Source: an uncultured Saprospiraceae bacterium (GTDB taxonomy: Bacteria > Bacteroidota > Bacteroidia > Chitinophagales > Saprospiraceae). From it: 18,110 nt of DNA. The notes beneath the pieces were generated by a model. The model saw only the letters and a program-made list of their open reading frames with translations. It had not been told where the DNA came from and made no database searches. The stretch lies in NCBI GenBank assembly GCA_937921525.1, contig CAKZUM010000276.1:1-18110 (forward strand), in the 5' to 3' direction. Position 1 is the first letter of the stretch. Every line of letters starts with the position of its first letter. Both the position numbers and the translations under genes were made by a program. Positions 6,840 through 13,983 of the stretch are shown here, in pieces.

Positions 6840-8183
6840 CTAAATGGTAGCCTCTGTAATATTCTTTAAAAACGAATTAAAATCGAAAGCCCCCTCTTCA
6901 GACAAACCCATTCTAACCACCACCAAATTTTGAGAGGGTAATATAAATACACGCTGTCCTTGAAAGCCGTCACACGCATACATATCAGTCGGAACATCTT
7001 TTAATTCTTCATCCGCATTTAACCAAAAAAAAGCCCCATAGCCTTTTGCGGAAGCGTTCGCAGGGGTGCGTGTATAATCTACCCAACCTTCTGGTAAAAT
7101 TCTTTCTCCTTGCCAAACCCCATCATTTAAATAGAGTTGTCCAAACTTTGCCCAATCTCTTGGCGTAGCAAAACAATACGAAGAACCAACAAAAGTACCC
7201 GAAGCATCAGGTTCTATCACCGCACTGTGCATACCGATTTTATCTAGTAGAGCGGTATGTGGAAAAGCCCAGTAGTCTTCTACTTGATTAAAATATTTTT
7301 TTATTAGACCTGCTACAATGTTGGTCGTTCCAGAAGAATAATAGAATTTAGTATCTGGTGCTGCCTCGGCGGGAACACTAATAGCATGTTGATACATATC
7401 TCCCTCTAAACTCAACATCTTCGTAACGTCTGAGACTGTTGTATAAATTTCGCCCCATTTCAAACCACTACTCATTTGTAGTAAATTATTCATAGTAATT
7501 TTTGATCGCTCATCTTCTTTCCATTCTGGAATATCTACGGGTTGGTTGATGTCTATTTTTCCTTCCTTCACTAAGATACCTACTAAGGCACTGGTGATAC
7601 TCTTAGTCATCGACCAACCCAGTATCGGGGTGTCTTTGTCAAATCCATCTGCATATTGCTCCCCTATTAATTGTCCATCTTTTAAAACTACTACTGCCCT
7701 TGTTTTGAGGTCAGGATTTTCAAAAGCGGCGGCCATCGCTGCGGTCAATTTTGCTTTATCAAAAGCAGGCAGTAAAGAGTCTACTATTTGATTCCCCATT
7801 GGCCAAATGCTAGTTGCAGCCGTTGCCAAAGATGCTTGTAAAGCAGCTCCAGAATTGGTACTCAAGCGATCTTGGGCATACCCATCAGAAACTAAAGCGC
7901 AACCTAAACCTTCTCTATAAACGGCTGTTTGTTTTGCCATTCCCAAGACAGTAGCAGAAGCGATTCTCTTTGTATGATCGACACTAGCATCTGCATAGCT
8001 GACAATAGAAAAATTATTATCTTGGTCAGCTACAGATTCGGCAGTTCTGTCTGCTACAAAAACACAAGAACACATTCGCTTGGCTGCAGTTCCTGTAATT
8101 AATCTTAAGTGATCTTGAAGATAAAAAAGGATTCCTCCGATGAGGAGTAATAGGAGGACTAGGAAGGTGAATAGCTTTTTCAT
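6840..8183 (-). CDS. Serine hydrolase, beta-lactamase class C / 6-aminohexanoate-dimer hydrolase-like
   Basis: A 447-residue protein with an N-terminal hydrophobic helix (about 4-21) that is a signal anchor; there is no lipobox. The catalytic fold occupies about 135-447. The SxxK nucleophile motif is S191-M-T-K194 in GWSMTKSITSALVG, the second motif is Y282-S-S in FYYSSGTTN, and the third region is CDGFQGQRVFILP near the C-terminus. This is the pattern of EstB/NylB-type beta-lactamase-fold esterases and amidases rather than of resistance enzymes. Residues 30-130 form a separate Cys-containing segment (CSC at 38-40, C95) of unknown role. The natural substrate cannot be told. The family A/E repeat complex lies directly upstream. 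Confidence 0.88.
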   Translation of the reverse strand: MKKLFTFLVLLLLLIGGILFYLQDHLRLITGTAAKRMCSCVFVADRTAESVADQDNNFSIVSYADASVDHTKRIASATVLGMAKQTAVYREGLGCALVSDGYAQDRLSTNSGAALQASLATAATSIWPMGNQIVDSLLPAFDKAKLTAAMAAAFENPDLKTRAVVVLKDGQLIGEQYADGFDKDTPILGWSMTKSITSALVGILVKEGKIDINQPVDIPEWKEDERSKITMNNLLQMSSGLKWGEIYTTVSDVTKMLSLEGDMYQHAISVPAEAAPDTKFYYSSGTTNIVAGLIKKYFNQVEDYWAFPHTALLDKIGMHSAVIEPDASGTFVGSSYCFATPRDWAKFGQLYLNDGVWQGERILPEGWVDYTRTPANASAKGYGAFFWLNADEELKDVPTDMYACDGFQGQRVFILPSQNLVVVRMGLSEEGAFDFNSFLKNITEATI

Positions 8184-8272
8184 GGAAGGAGATGTGATTC
8201 GTTTTTTTTTAGTATTCCTATAGCATCAAGTGTGGCAAAATCATAAATTTTAACTCATATATCATACATCAT

Positions 8273-8446
8273 ACTACTGGACATTTTAAAGAGCAGAGAA
8301 TAGAGAGCAGAGAATAGAGACAGATTACGTTTAAAAAATGACGAAATTTCGTCGTTCTCTGATCGAAATACGTCTCTACTCTCTTCCCCGCCCGCCTGAC
8401 GGCAGTCGGGCTGGTCTGCTCTCTGTTCTAAACAATGTCCAGTAGT
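8273..8446. mobile_element. MITE-like palindromic element (family E type) nested in family A
   Basis: Perfect 12-bp ends ACTACTGGACAT (8273-8284) and ATGTCCAGTAGT (8435-8446) continue inwards as a long imperfect palindrome whose centre is GACGAAATTTCGTC at 8340-8353. The left arm is about 74 nt and the right arm about 100 nt; the excess matches the GC-rich family D motif in the right arm. The left arm carries an exact tandem 14-mer, AGAGCAGAGAATAG, at 8290-8303 and 8304-8317. No ORF worth calling is present. It is interpreted as a non-autonomous mobile repeat. Confidence 0.65.
8386..8412. repeat. Family D GC-rich motif, copy 1
   Basis: The reverse complement contains CCCGACTGCCGT followed by GGCGGGC; the same 12-mer and a GGGCGGGC follow-up occur at 14806-14826. 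It is much richer in GC than its surroundings and sits in the right arm of the palindrome at 8273-8446, where the left arm has no equivalent. Confidence 0.6.
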
Positions 8447-8572
8447 GTGATCATACATCTTAAATCCATCTAGTTGGATGTAATAGTCAGCCCAGCTTAT
8501 CAGATGTATGATGTATGATTTATGAAATATGATGTATGATTTTCTAAACAATATCCTCCAACACTCAGGATC

Positions 8573-8635
8573 GTCGAGGTTTGTAACCTCGATGCTATAT
8601 GATTATCGTACAGTATCGAGGTTACAAACCTCGAC
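8573..8635. repeat. Family C paired palindromes
   Basis: A 21-bp sequence at 8573-8593 (GTCGAGGTTTGTAACCTCGA plus T) has an exact inverted copy at 8615-8635, separated by 21 bp. Each copy is itself a GAGGTT..AACCTC palindrome, so the segment can form two small hairpins or one large one. It ends 11 bp from the stop of the DUF1569 gene and may serve as its transcript end. Confidence 0.75.
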
Positions 8636-8646
8636 AATCTTCTCTA

Positions 8647-9594
8647 TCAAGCAACCACTTCCTCCAACACCCCAAACTGTCTCAAATGATGCTCCACATG
8701 TTTCACATGAACCTGTCGCCATTGATCGACGGTCAAATTACCCAAGAAAAAATGGCTATTTACTGCATCTGGATTCGCCTCACAGTAGGCTAAATATTTT
8801 TGAAAAGTCTTTTGAAGACCAGCCTTTGATGCTTCCATAGTTGCTGCACGAGGTGGCTTAGGATCTCCAAAAGAGGTTGCTGGAAATACGGTTTTCCAAG
8901 GAGCTGGTGCATCTTGAAATGCTGCCCAATATTTGGCGGCATCTTCTGCCGTGCCTTTATAGGGAAGATCAAATTTGCCCGTACTCAATACAAATACCAA
9001 CCCTATATGTTCCACCATTTGATGGGCATTCATTTTACCCCATTTGACCGTGGCATCCGTAGACACCTTCGTATATACCTTATATAATAATTTTTCTAAT
9101 TGAGTTATCTTTTCATCGGCAGGTGGCAACAAACCAAATTGCATTAAGTGATGCTCCATATGCTTGATATGAAAAGCTAGCCACTCCTCCATCGTTAAGT
9201 TTCCAAAATATCCATGAAGGGCAGTTTGTTCTGGATTCGCTTCCTGCTGTTTTATAAATTTTGACACCGCCCTATTTAATTTTTCTTTCGCTTCTTCCAA
9301 TGAAGCCATTCGCAAAGGAAATTGTTCCGCTGGTTTATCCTGCGTCCCCGGCATCTTCACACTTTTAGGGAAAGGATAATAAGCACTAAAAAAACGACCT
9401 TTCATTTTAGCTGCTTGCTCTTCTGGTATCGCCAATGTAGCGGAGCCTTTTCCCATTGCTGTTCCATAAATAACACCTCCTACATGTTCGACCATATGCT
9501 GTGGCGTCATAATACCCCATTGACCTTTCTGATCTGCTTGAAGTGCATCAAATAATTTAGCTCGCTCTTGGAATTTTGTAATTAATGGATTCAT
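8647..9594 (-). CDS. Tandem DUF1569 / DinB-like protein
   Basis: The 315-residue protein is two copies of one domain. Copy 1 (about 1-155) has WGIMTPQHMVEH and HGYFGNLTMEEW followed by HIKHMEHHLMQFG (142-154); copy 2 (about 165-310) has WGKMNAHQMVEH and HFFLGNLTVDQW followed by HVKHVEHHLRQFG (296-308). The spaced histidines (H33, H37, H142-149; H191, H196, H296-303) match the metal-binding pattern of the DinB-like four-helix superfamily. Single-domain DUF1569 proteins are about 150 residues. Function unknown; a metal- or thiol-dependent enzyme is possible by family analogy only. Cytoplasmic, with no signal peptide. Confidence 0.85.
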   Translation of the reverse strand: MNPLITKFQERAKLFDALQADQKGQWGIMTPQHMVEHVGGVIYGTAMGKGSATLAIPEEQAAKMKGRFFSAYYPFPKSVKMPGTQDKPAEQFPLRMASLEEAKEKLNRAVSKFIKQQEANPEQTALHGYFGNLTMEEWLAFHIKHMEHHLMQFGLLPPADEKITQLEKLLYKVYTKVSTDATVKWGKMNAHQMVEHIGLVFVLSTGKFDLPYKGTAEDAAKYWAAFQDAPAPWKTVFPATSFGDPKPPRAATMEASKAGLQKTFQKYLAYCEANPDAVNSHFFLGNLTVDQWRQVHVKHVEHHLRQFGVLEEVVA

Positions 9595-9612
9595 GCTTGT
9601 TGAGTTTTAGAG

Positions 9613-9632
9613 AGTGGCTTCGCCACTTTTTT
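9613..9632. other. Hairpin in the leader of the DUF1569 gene
   Basis: AGTGGC-TTC-GCCACT (9613-9627) is followed on the plus strand by a short T run, so it resembles a small plus-strand intrinsic terminator. On the minus strand it lies in the leader, about 18 nt before the DUF1569 start codon, where it could affect translation. Neither role is shown. Confidence 0.4.
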
Positions 9633-9647
9633 GTTTTGACAATATGA

Positions 9648-9780
9648 TATAACATCAAGTACAGCAAAAATCATAAATTTTAAATCATACATCATACATC
9701 TTAAATCTGTTTAATTTATGCCTACTCTATTCAGACAGATTTATGATGTATGATTTATGAAATATGATGTATGATTTTTA
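9648..9780. repeat. Family A long inverted repeat, copy 3 (uninterrupted)
   Basis: The left arm with AAATCATACATCATACATC (9683-9700) is mirrored by GATTTATGATGTATGATTT (9738-9756) and a further GATGTATGATTTT (9767-9779). The left flank CATCAAGT..AGCAAAAATCATAAATTTTAA matches the interrupted copy at 8225-8253. This is the intact reference that shows what copy 2 looked like before interruption. It separates the DUF1569 leader from the 3' end of the CvpA gene and ends 21 bp before that gene's stop. Confidence 0.75.
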
Positions 9781-9801
9781 GAGAGATCATATCAAAAAAA
9801 A

Positions 9802-10398
9802 TTATTGCTCTTCCCGAACGCCGTCCTCATCAATATCATAAATCGTTGGATCAGATTCTTTCCGAACACTCATATCTTCCATTCGATCAATGGCATCTAA
9901 TGCCTCATTCCAAAACTCTTTAAACATAGGTTTTAATTGATCGGTGACCACTTTCATGTGATCTGGAAATTCTTTGGTGTAGGTATAAGTAACCGATTCT
10001 GTTTTAGTTTGTGGATCTATCAAATGAGACTGATCTGCAAACCATAATAACCAACTATATACGAGAATAGCTACTGCCCCTAAGACAAAGCCACCTATGG
10101 TCTGATTAATAAAATTAATATTAGCAGATTTTAAAATACCCTCTAATCCTCTTGCCAACATTCTTAAAATGACCATAACTATGACAAAGGATAATAAAAA
10201 GCCTGCTGCCAACATCAGCGGGTGGTCATTATTAAAAACTTGCTCTAAAAAATTAGTAAATGCCGGACCTAATTTAAAGGCTAACAAAGCACCTATTGTG
10301 AAAGAGATTACTGTAAATACCGTACTGATAATCCCTCTACTATACCCTGTCCAAAAACCGATCAATGCAAATAATCCAAAAAGTATGTCTAAAACCAT
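9802..10398 (-). CDS. CvpA-family membrane protein
   Basis: A 198-residue protein with four hydrophobic segments (about 2-18, 24-44, 62-84 and 100-122), the GYSRGI turn after the first (18-23), a conserved IGGFVLGAVAILVYSW last helix, and a long charged C-terminal tail (about 125-198) that ends in DIDEDGVREEQ. This is the layout of the CvpA family, named from colicin V production in E. coli; its biochemical role is uncertain and in other bacteria is tied to envelope stress and biofilm traits. The acidic tail is longer than the core family needs. Confidence 0.85.
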   Translation of the reverse strand: MVLDILFGLFALIGFWTGYSRGIISTVFTVISFTIGALLAFKLGPAFTNFLEQVFNNDHPLMLAAGFLLSFVIVMVILRMLARGLEGILKSANINFINQTIGGFVLGAVAILVYSWLLWFADQSHLIDPQTKTESVTYTYTKEFPDHMKVVTDQLKPMFKEFWNEALDAIDRMEDMSVRKESDPTIYDIDEDGVREEQ

Positions 10399-10568
10399 AA
10401 TGTATGTTTTCTCTTAAAATTATAGTGTTGGAAGTACTTGGGCGAAATAAAGCCCGCTATTTCCAAAAATACAGGCAATTATAGTTATTCCTATCAATTT
10501 TCTGATAATTCTATCCTTATTCTAGACGAATGAATGATCGAATAGTGACGAGCTTAGAGTAAGTCTAT

Positions 10569-11315
10569 CTATTCTTCCATACTTTTCCTAAATCGTTCTT
10601 CTAATTCCTGCATATTATATCGATCTACTAATTCATATTCTTGAACGATTTGGCCGTCTATTTTTTTATTATAATAAACTAATCCAATACCTTTCGCATA
10701 TAACTCCGTACCTGTATATTTCAATTCTTGAAAGCCTACCTCTTCTATTTCTAATAGTTCTTTTACTAAAAATCTTACACAATCAAGCGTTTCTCCTTTA
10801 TAGGTGTAGGTATCATCGCCCATAAAATGTTTATTTCGGATTAAGCGTATTTTTTGCTGTGGGTTGTCTAAATCTGTCCAATAGATTTTATACAAAAAAG
10901 CACCTGTTGAGTCGGTCACTTCAAAAGGAAAAGCATTATCCCATTCTACTTTAACAGGATTTTGAATTTGCTTACCTGTCAGCGTATCTGTTCCATAGAG
11001 GAATAAGTCATGTAAAATAACTCCATTTTTTACGACTACCTCATTACTCAACTGTTGCACGGTAAATTGATGATCGTAGTAAGTACTCGTTAGTATCGTT
11101 TCTCCTTTTTGTTCCATTGTTCGGAAGTACCAATAAAAGGGTGGTAAGCTATCGTTGTGAAGGGGATGATACTCATAAACTTTCCCATCTGATAATTCAG
11201 ATATCGGTAAGTAGTATTCTTTTATATTTCGTTTTAAATCTGGCTTGCAAGCAGCAACAAACAAACAAAGAAGTGTAAAGAGTACAAAAGCATTATAAAA
11301 ATTAGATCTATTCAT
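10569..11315 (-). CDS. Lipoprotein of unknown function
   Basis: I place the start at the ATG complementary to 11313-11315 because it begins MNRSNFYNAFVLFTLLCLFV and runs into a lipobox ending in VAAC (C23), a good lipoprotein signal; the upstream in-frame ATG at 11372 would add 19 residues before the signal peptide. The mature part (about 225 residues) is mixed beta-rich sequence with no motif I recognise and an acidic/basic helical end, ELEERFRKSMEE. The AIM24 gene ends 74 bp upstream on the same strand, so cotranscription is possible. Function unknown. Confidence 0.75.
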   Translation of the reverse strand: MNRSNFYNAFVLFTLLCLFVAACKPDLKRNIKEYYLPISELSDGKVYEYHPLHNDSLPPFYWYFRTMEQKGETILTSTYYDHQFTVQQLSNEVVVKNGVILHDLFLYGTDTLTGKQIQNPVKVEWDNAFPFEVTDSTGAFLYKIYWTDLDNPQQKIRLIRNKHFMGDDTYTYKGETLDCVRFLVKELLEIEEVGFQELKYTGTELYAKGIGLVYYNKKIDGQIVQEYELVDRYNMQELEERFRKSMEE

Positions 11316-11389
11316 TCTATAAAAAGTAAATCGAAAAAGTTCTAGTACATCACACATCTGACAGCGTAGCAATCTGACCTCTAAACAAA

Positions 11390-12160
11390 TTATGGTGCTT
11401 CTAATATACCACTCTCTCCTTTTTTATTGCCCCTATTCACACTAGCAATCACTCGATCCGCCAAGCGACTAAATGGTAAAGACTGTACCCATACAGTACC
11501 GGGGCCCTCTAAAGTAGTTAGAAATAAACCTTCTCCTCCTAGGAACATATTTTTAATGCCTTTTATTCGTTGAATATCAAAATTAACACCACCACTAAAA
11601 GCCACTAAGCAGCCTGTGTCTAGAATGAGTCGCTCGCCTACCACTAGTTCTTTTCTCGTAACGGTGCCGCCAGCATGTAGAAAGGCAAAACCATCTCCTT
11701 TGACCGTTTGCATAATGAACCCTTCTCCACCAAATAAACCTCTACCGATTTTTCTTGAAAACTCAATTCCAATAGTCACCCCCTTTGCTGCACATAGAAA
11801 AGAATCTTTCTGACAAACTATCTTATTATCTAATTCCCGCAAATCCAAAGGGATAATTTTTCCAGGATAGGGAGCCGAAAAAGAGACTTTTCTTTTTCCT
11901 TCATCCCCTACATGGGTAAATGTTGTAATAAATATACCTTCTCCTGCTAAATATCGTTTTCCAGCGGATATTAATTTGCCAAAAATTCCTGACTTCTTCT
12001 TAGTGCCGTCTCCAATGATCGTTTTCATTTCTATGTCATCTTCCATCATCATAAACGCCCCTGCTTCGGCAATAACTGTTTCTGTAGGATCTAATTCGAT
12101 CTCTACAAATTGCATTTCAGAACCAAAAATTTCATAATCAATTTCGTGTACAGCGTACAT
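11390..12160 (-). CDS. AIM24 family protein (TIGR00266)
   Basis: A 256-residue beta-rich protein that matches the TIGR00266/AIM24 family over its full length: an N-terminal FVEIELDPTETVIAEAGAFM segment, the internal repeats LFGGEGFIMQTVKGDG and FLGGEGLFLTTLEGPG, and a C-terminal VQSLPFSRLADRV. No signal peptide or membrane helix is visible. The biochemical role of the family is not established; the eukaryotic namesake affects mitochondrial membrane organisation. It is the most upstream gene of the minus-strand block 6840-12160 and probably has its own promoter in the adjoining gap. Confidence 0.9.
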   Translation of the reverse strand: MYAVHEIDYEIFGSEMQFVEIELDPTETVIAEAGAFMMMEDDIEMKTIIGDGTKKKSGIFGKLISAGKRYLAGEGIFITTFTHVGDEGKRKVSFSAPYPGKIIPLDLRELDNKIVCQKDSFLCAAKGVTIGIEFSRKIGRGLFGGEGFIMQTVKGDGFAFLHAGGTVTRKELVVGERLILDTGCLVAFSGGVNFDIQRIKGIKNMFLGGEGLFLTTLEGPGTVWVQSLPFSRLADRVIASVNRGNKKGESGILEAP

Positions 12161-12233
12161 AGTACTTTTTAAATGAGAAAACTAGTATCAACTTAACAAA
12201 AAGTGTGATTTTATTCCTTGCAGTTGTGTTAAG

Positions 12234-12245
12234 GACATATATGTC
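12234..12245. promoter_or_regulatory. Palindrome upstream of the AIM24 gene
   Basis: GACATATATGTC is a perfect 12-bp palindrome 73 bp upstream of the AIM24 start codon, in the position expected for an operator. No matching regulator is known from the window. In the same gap, GTCACAT with a similar upstream AATTTTAA occurs twice (12361-12381 and 12438-12452), and an imperfect hairpin lies at 12376-12415. No gene is seen in 12161-12500. Confidence 0.25.
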
Positions 12246-12504
12246 AACATATCTTTTAGTAAAACCCCTCATTCCATACCCCTATTAGGTTACTCAATAA
12301 AACCTAATATATAAACCATAGATTAATAGACTTTATGTAAAGATAAAACAAAATAATACGAATTTTAATTAGGTGTCACATTGACCTCCAAAAACAAAAA
12401 AAAGGGTCATAGTGAAATTTGTTTTATTGCCAAACTAATTTTAACTGTCACATAAACCCTGTTTACCGAATTGAAAAAAGCCTTGATTAAGAGCATCTTT
12501 GATA

Positions 12505-12590
12505 TGAAATTAGGATATGGGATAACTAAACGAAACTCGTTCTTCGGAATGAGATTTTAAGAGAGGCGTTTTTAACGCCTCTTTTTTTTT
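12505..12590 (+). ncRNA. Candidate small RNA ending in an intrinsic terminator
   Basis: Two consecutive hairpins lie here with no ORF. The first is CTCGTTC-TTCG-GAATGAG (12536-12553), a 7-bp stem with the ultra-stable cUUCGg loop; the second is the perfect terminator at 12562-12590. Upstream, TTG (12471-12473), 20 nt, then CATCTTTG (12494-12501) resembles the Bacteroidota promoter TTG..TAnnTTTG, with one mismatch in TA. This would start an RNA of about 85 nt. The next plus-strand gene is 258 bp downstream, so a leader attenuator is less likely than a free RNA. It matches none of 6S, SRP RNA, tmRNA or a riboswitch that I can recognise. Confidence 0.4.
12562..12590 (+). terminator. Strong intrinsic terminator
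   Basis: AGAGGCGTT (12562-12570), loop TTT, AACGCCTCT (12574-12582), then eight more T: a perfect 9-bp GC-rich stem with a long T tract. No protein gene on the plus strand ends within several kilobases upstream, which is the main argument for an unannotated RNA here. Confidence 0.9.
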
Positions 12591-12632
12591 GCTTACCTGT
12601 CACTTATATTAGGATTTTTTATCATGATGGTT

Positions 12633-12705
12633 GACATTTGAGTATAGCTTGTGGGAACATAATGGCAGTCATCTTAGATGGCTGTATTCTCCAGTCCCAA
12701 ATGTC
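12633..12705. other. Foldable segment in the gap before PAP2
   Basis: An outer stem GACATTTG (12633-12640) / CAAATGTC (12698-12705), a middle TGGGA/TCCCA pairing and an inner CAGTCATC-TTA-GATGGCTG hairpin (12666-12684) nest within 73 nt. It could be an RNA in either strand or an element remnant. It is 140 bp upstream of the PAP2 start. No known riboswitch consensus fits. A possible promoter for PAP2 lies further down (TTTG at 12790, TACTTTC near 12816), weakly supported. Confidence 0.3.
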
Positions 12706-12848
12706 TGCTACCTTCCCTCGCTCAATGTGCTACACAGGTATCAGCCATTAAGAGTATCAATTGAATAAATATGGACTTTGCTAAAGTGCTTTGTGGGAAA
12801 ATTGAATATTTTCCTTACTTTCACCCTTTTTAGACAGCACCAATATCC

Positions 12849-13853
12849 ATGTTTCAAACGACTATCAATCACTTCCTTCAATCCTTTGAATCTCCTTTCC
12901 TAACCTCTTTTATGCGGTTCATCACCACATTAGGATATATGGAATTTTTTATCTTCTTCTTATTGCTTTTGACTTTTGGGATTGACTATAAGAAAGGGTT
13001 TATTCTATTCCAAGTCTTGCTATGGACGGCAGCAGTTACCTTTATTGGTAAAAATTACTTTGCCTTACCTCGTCCCTTCCATGTGGATAGCACCTTACAA
13101 TTTTTAGACGGACAACTTCCAGATGAAAATACTTTTACCTTTTCTGAAAGAGGGGCTAAAAGCTTTTGGGAACCCCTCCCTGCTGATGTATTGGAAGTGA
13201 CTAGAAAAGCAGAACACATGGAATATGGTTTCCCTTCAGGGCATTCTAGTATTGCAATTGCTTTCTGGGGTACATTACTTTGTTTGTTCCGACAAAGATG
13301 GGTGAGCGGGATATGTGTTGCCTTAATGATTTTAATTCCTATCAGTAGGCTTTATTTAGGTGTACATTTTTTAGCGGATGTGTTGGGTGGAATTGCACTA
13401 GGTGGACTCTGCTGGTATATTGCTTATTTAAGTATTCTAAAATCAAATAAACGCCAAGCTTTCTTCCAACAAAATCATTATCCGATTGCCTTGAATACCT
13501 ATAGTTTTTTCCTACTATTATTGCCTTTAGTATTTTTATACTTGCTACCTAGCAAAGTGTATATTTTACCTGCTTTTATTGTAGGTTCTGGATTAGGTTT
13601 TCTACTACTTGGTCAAAAAGGAATTCCATTGAATGAAGGCACTATCCTACATCGCTTGGGAAGAACTGCTATTGGTATCCTATTATTTATAGGTATGAGT
13701 TTTATTTTAAAAAAGATGTTGGAACTAGTAGGTATGGAAGGACAAGCGGTGGCGGAATTTTTTAAAGATCTACTTTCTGGCTTGGTGCTATTTTGGCTGG
13801 TAGGGGAGATTGCTATCAAACTTGGTTGGTATCGGCGAGGAAAAATTGTTTAA
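12849..13853 (+). CDS. PAP2-family membrane phosphatase, 334 aa
   Basis: An integral membrane protein with a complete PAP2 catalytic set: KNYFALPRP (K68, R75), YGFPSGHSS (H132) and SRLYLGVHFLADVLGG (R167, H173, D177). The catalytic core spans about 1-190 with a 40-residue soluble loop between motifs 1 and 2 (about 77-125). The C-terminal third (about 215-330) adds four or more hydrophobic segments not needed for catalysis, giving about nine or ten membrane segments in total. A lipid phosphate or undecaprenyl diphosphate substrate is possible from the family; the sequence does not decide. It is transcribed alone and converges on the pyrophosphatase gene. Confidence 0.92.
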   Translation: MFQTTINHFLQSFESPFLTSFMRFITTLGYMEFFIFFLLLLTFGIDYKKGFILFQVLLWTAAVTFIGKNYFALPRPFHVDSTLQFLDGQLPDENTFTFSERGAKSFWEPLPADVLEVTRKAEHMEYGFPSGHSSIAIAFWGTLLCLFRQRWVSGICVALMILIPISRLYLGVHFLADVLGGIALGGLCWYIAYLSILKSNKRQAFFQQNHYPIALNTYSFFLLLLPLVFLYLLPSKVYILPAFIVGSGLGFLLLGQKGIPLNEGTILHRLGRTAIGILLFIGMSFILKKMLELVGMEGQAVAEFFKDLLSGLVLFWLVGEIAIKLGWYRRGKIV

Positions 13854-13980
13854 TGGGGAATTGAGAATGGAGAATTTATAATTGAGAATTCCTTGATTGC
13901 GTTTAAAAAAAACAAAATTTCATCGTTTTTTAAATGCAATCAGTAATTCTCCATTTTCAATTATAAATTCTCCATTAATT
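13851..13980. repeat. Family E long inverted repeat filling a convergent gap
   Basis: Arms of about 45-60 nt, rich in AATGGAGAATTTATAATTGA (left arm about 13866; right arm complementary near 13955-13975), enclose GATTGCGTTTAAAAAA..TTTTTTAAATGCAATC with an AAATTTC centre. The left end begins TAATGG, so the PAP2 stop codon TAA lies at its edge, and the right end stops about 3 bp from the pyrophosphatase stop. The core (13895-13927) resembles 8323-8356. It may end transcription in both directions. Confidence 0.7.
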
Positions 13981-13983
13981 CAA

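Larger units (their letters stand above)
8221..8542. repeat. Family A inverted repeat, copy 2, interrupted by a nested element
   Basis: The left part (8221-8274) matches 9649-9697 closely, including CATCAAGT..GGCAAAATCATAAATTTTAA, and the right part (8457-8542) matches the right half of the 9648-9780 copy, ending GAAATATGATGTATGATTTT. Between them lies a foreign 170-180 bp palindromic segment. ATCATAC occurs immediately on both sides (8268-8274 and 8450-8456) and could be a 7-bp target duplication, but family A itself contains tandem ATCATAC units, so this is ambiguous. The whole sits 38 bp upstream of the serine hydrolase start. Confidence 0.75.

Noticed and set aside
6840..8183. Antibiotic-resistance beta-lactamase
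   Set aside because: The YSS second motif and the overall pattern fit esterase/6-aminohexanoate hydrolase relatives; nothing points to beta-lactam hydrolysis.
8255..8551. A 98-codon minus-strand open frame upstream of the hydrolase
   Set aside because: It consists entirely of repeat families A, D and E; codons mirror the palindromes and the frame has no protein character.
12633..12705. Possible bridge RNA of an IS110-type element
   Set aside because: No IS110 transposase or remnant is encoded next to it, and no element ends are visible.
12161..12848. tRNA or other standard RNA gene in the longest gap
   Set aside because: No TTCRA-type T-loop with a cloverleaf, CCA end, or 6S/SRP/tmRNA-like consensus could be found.
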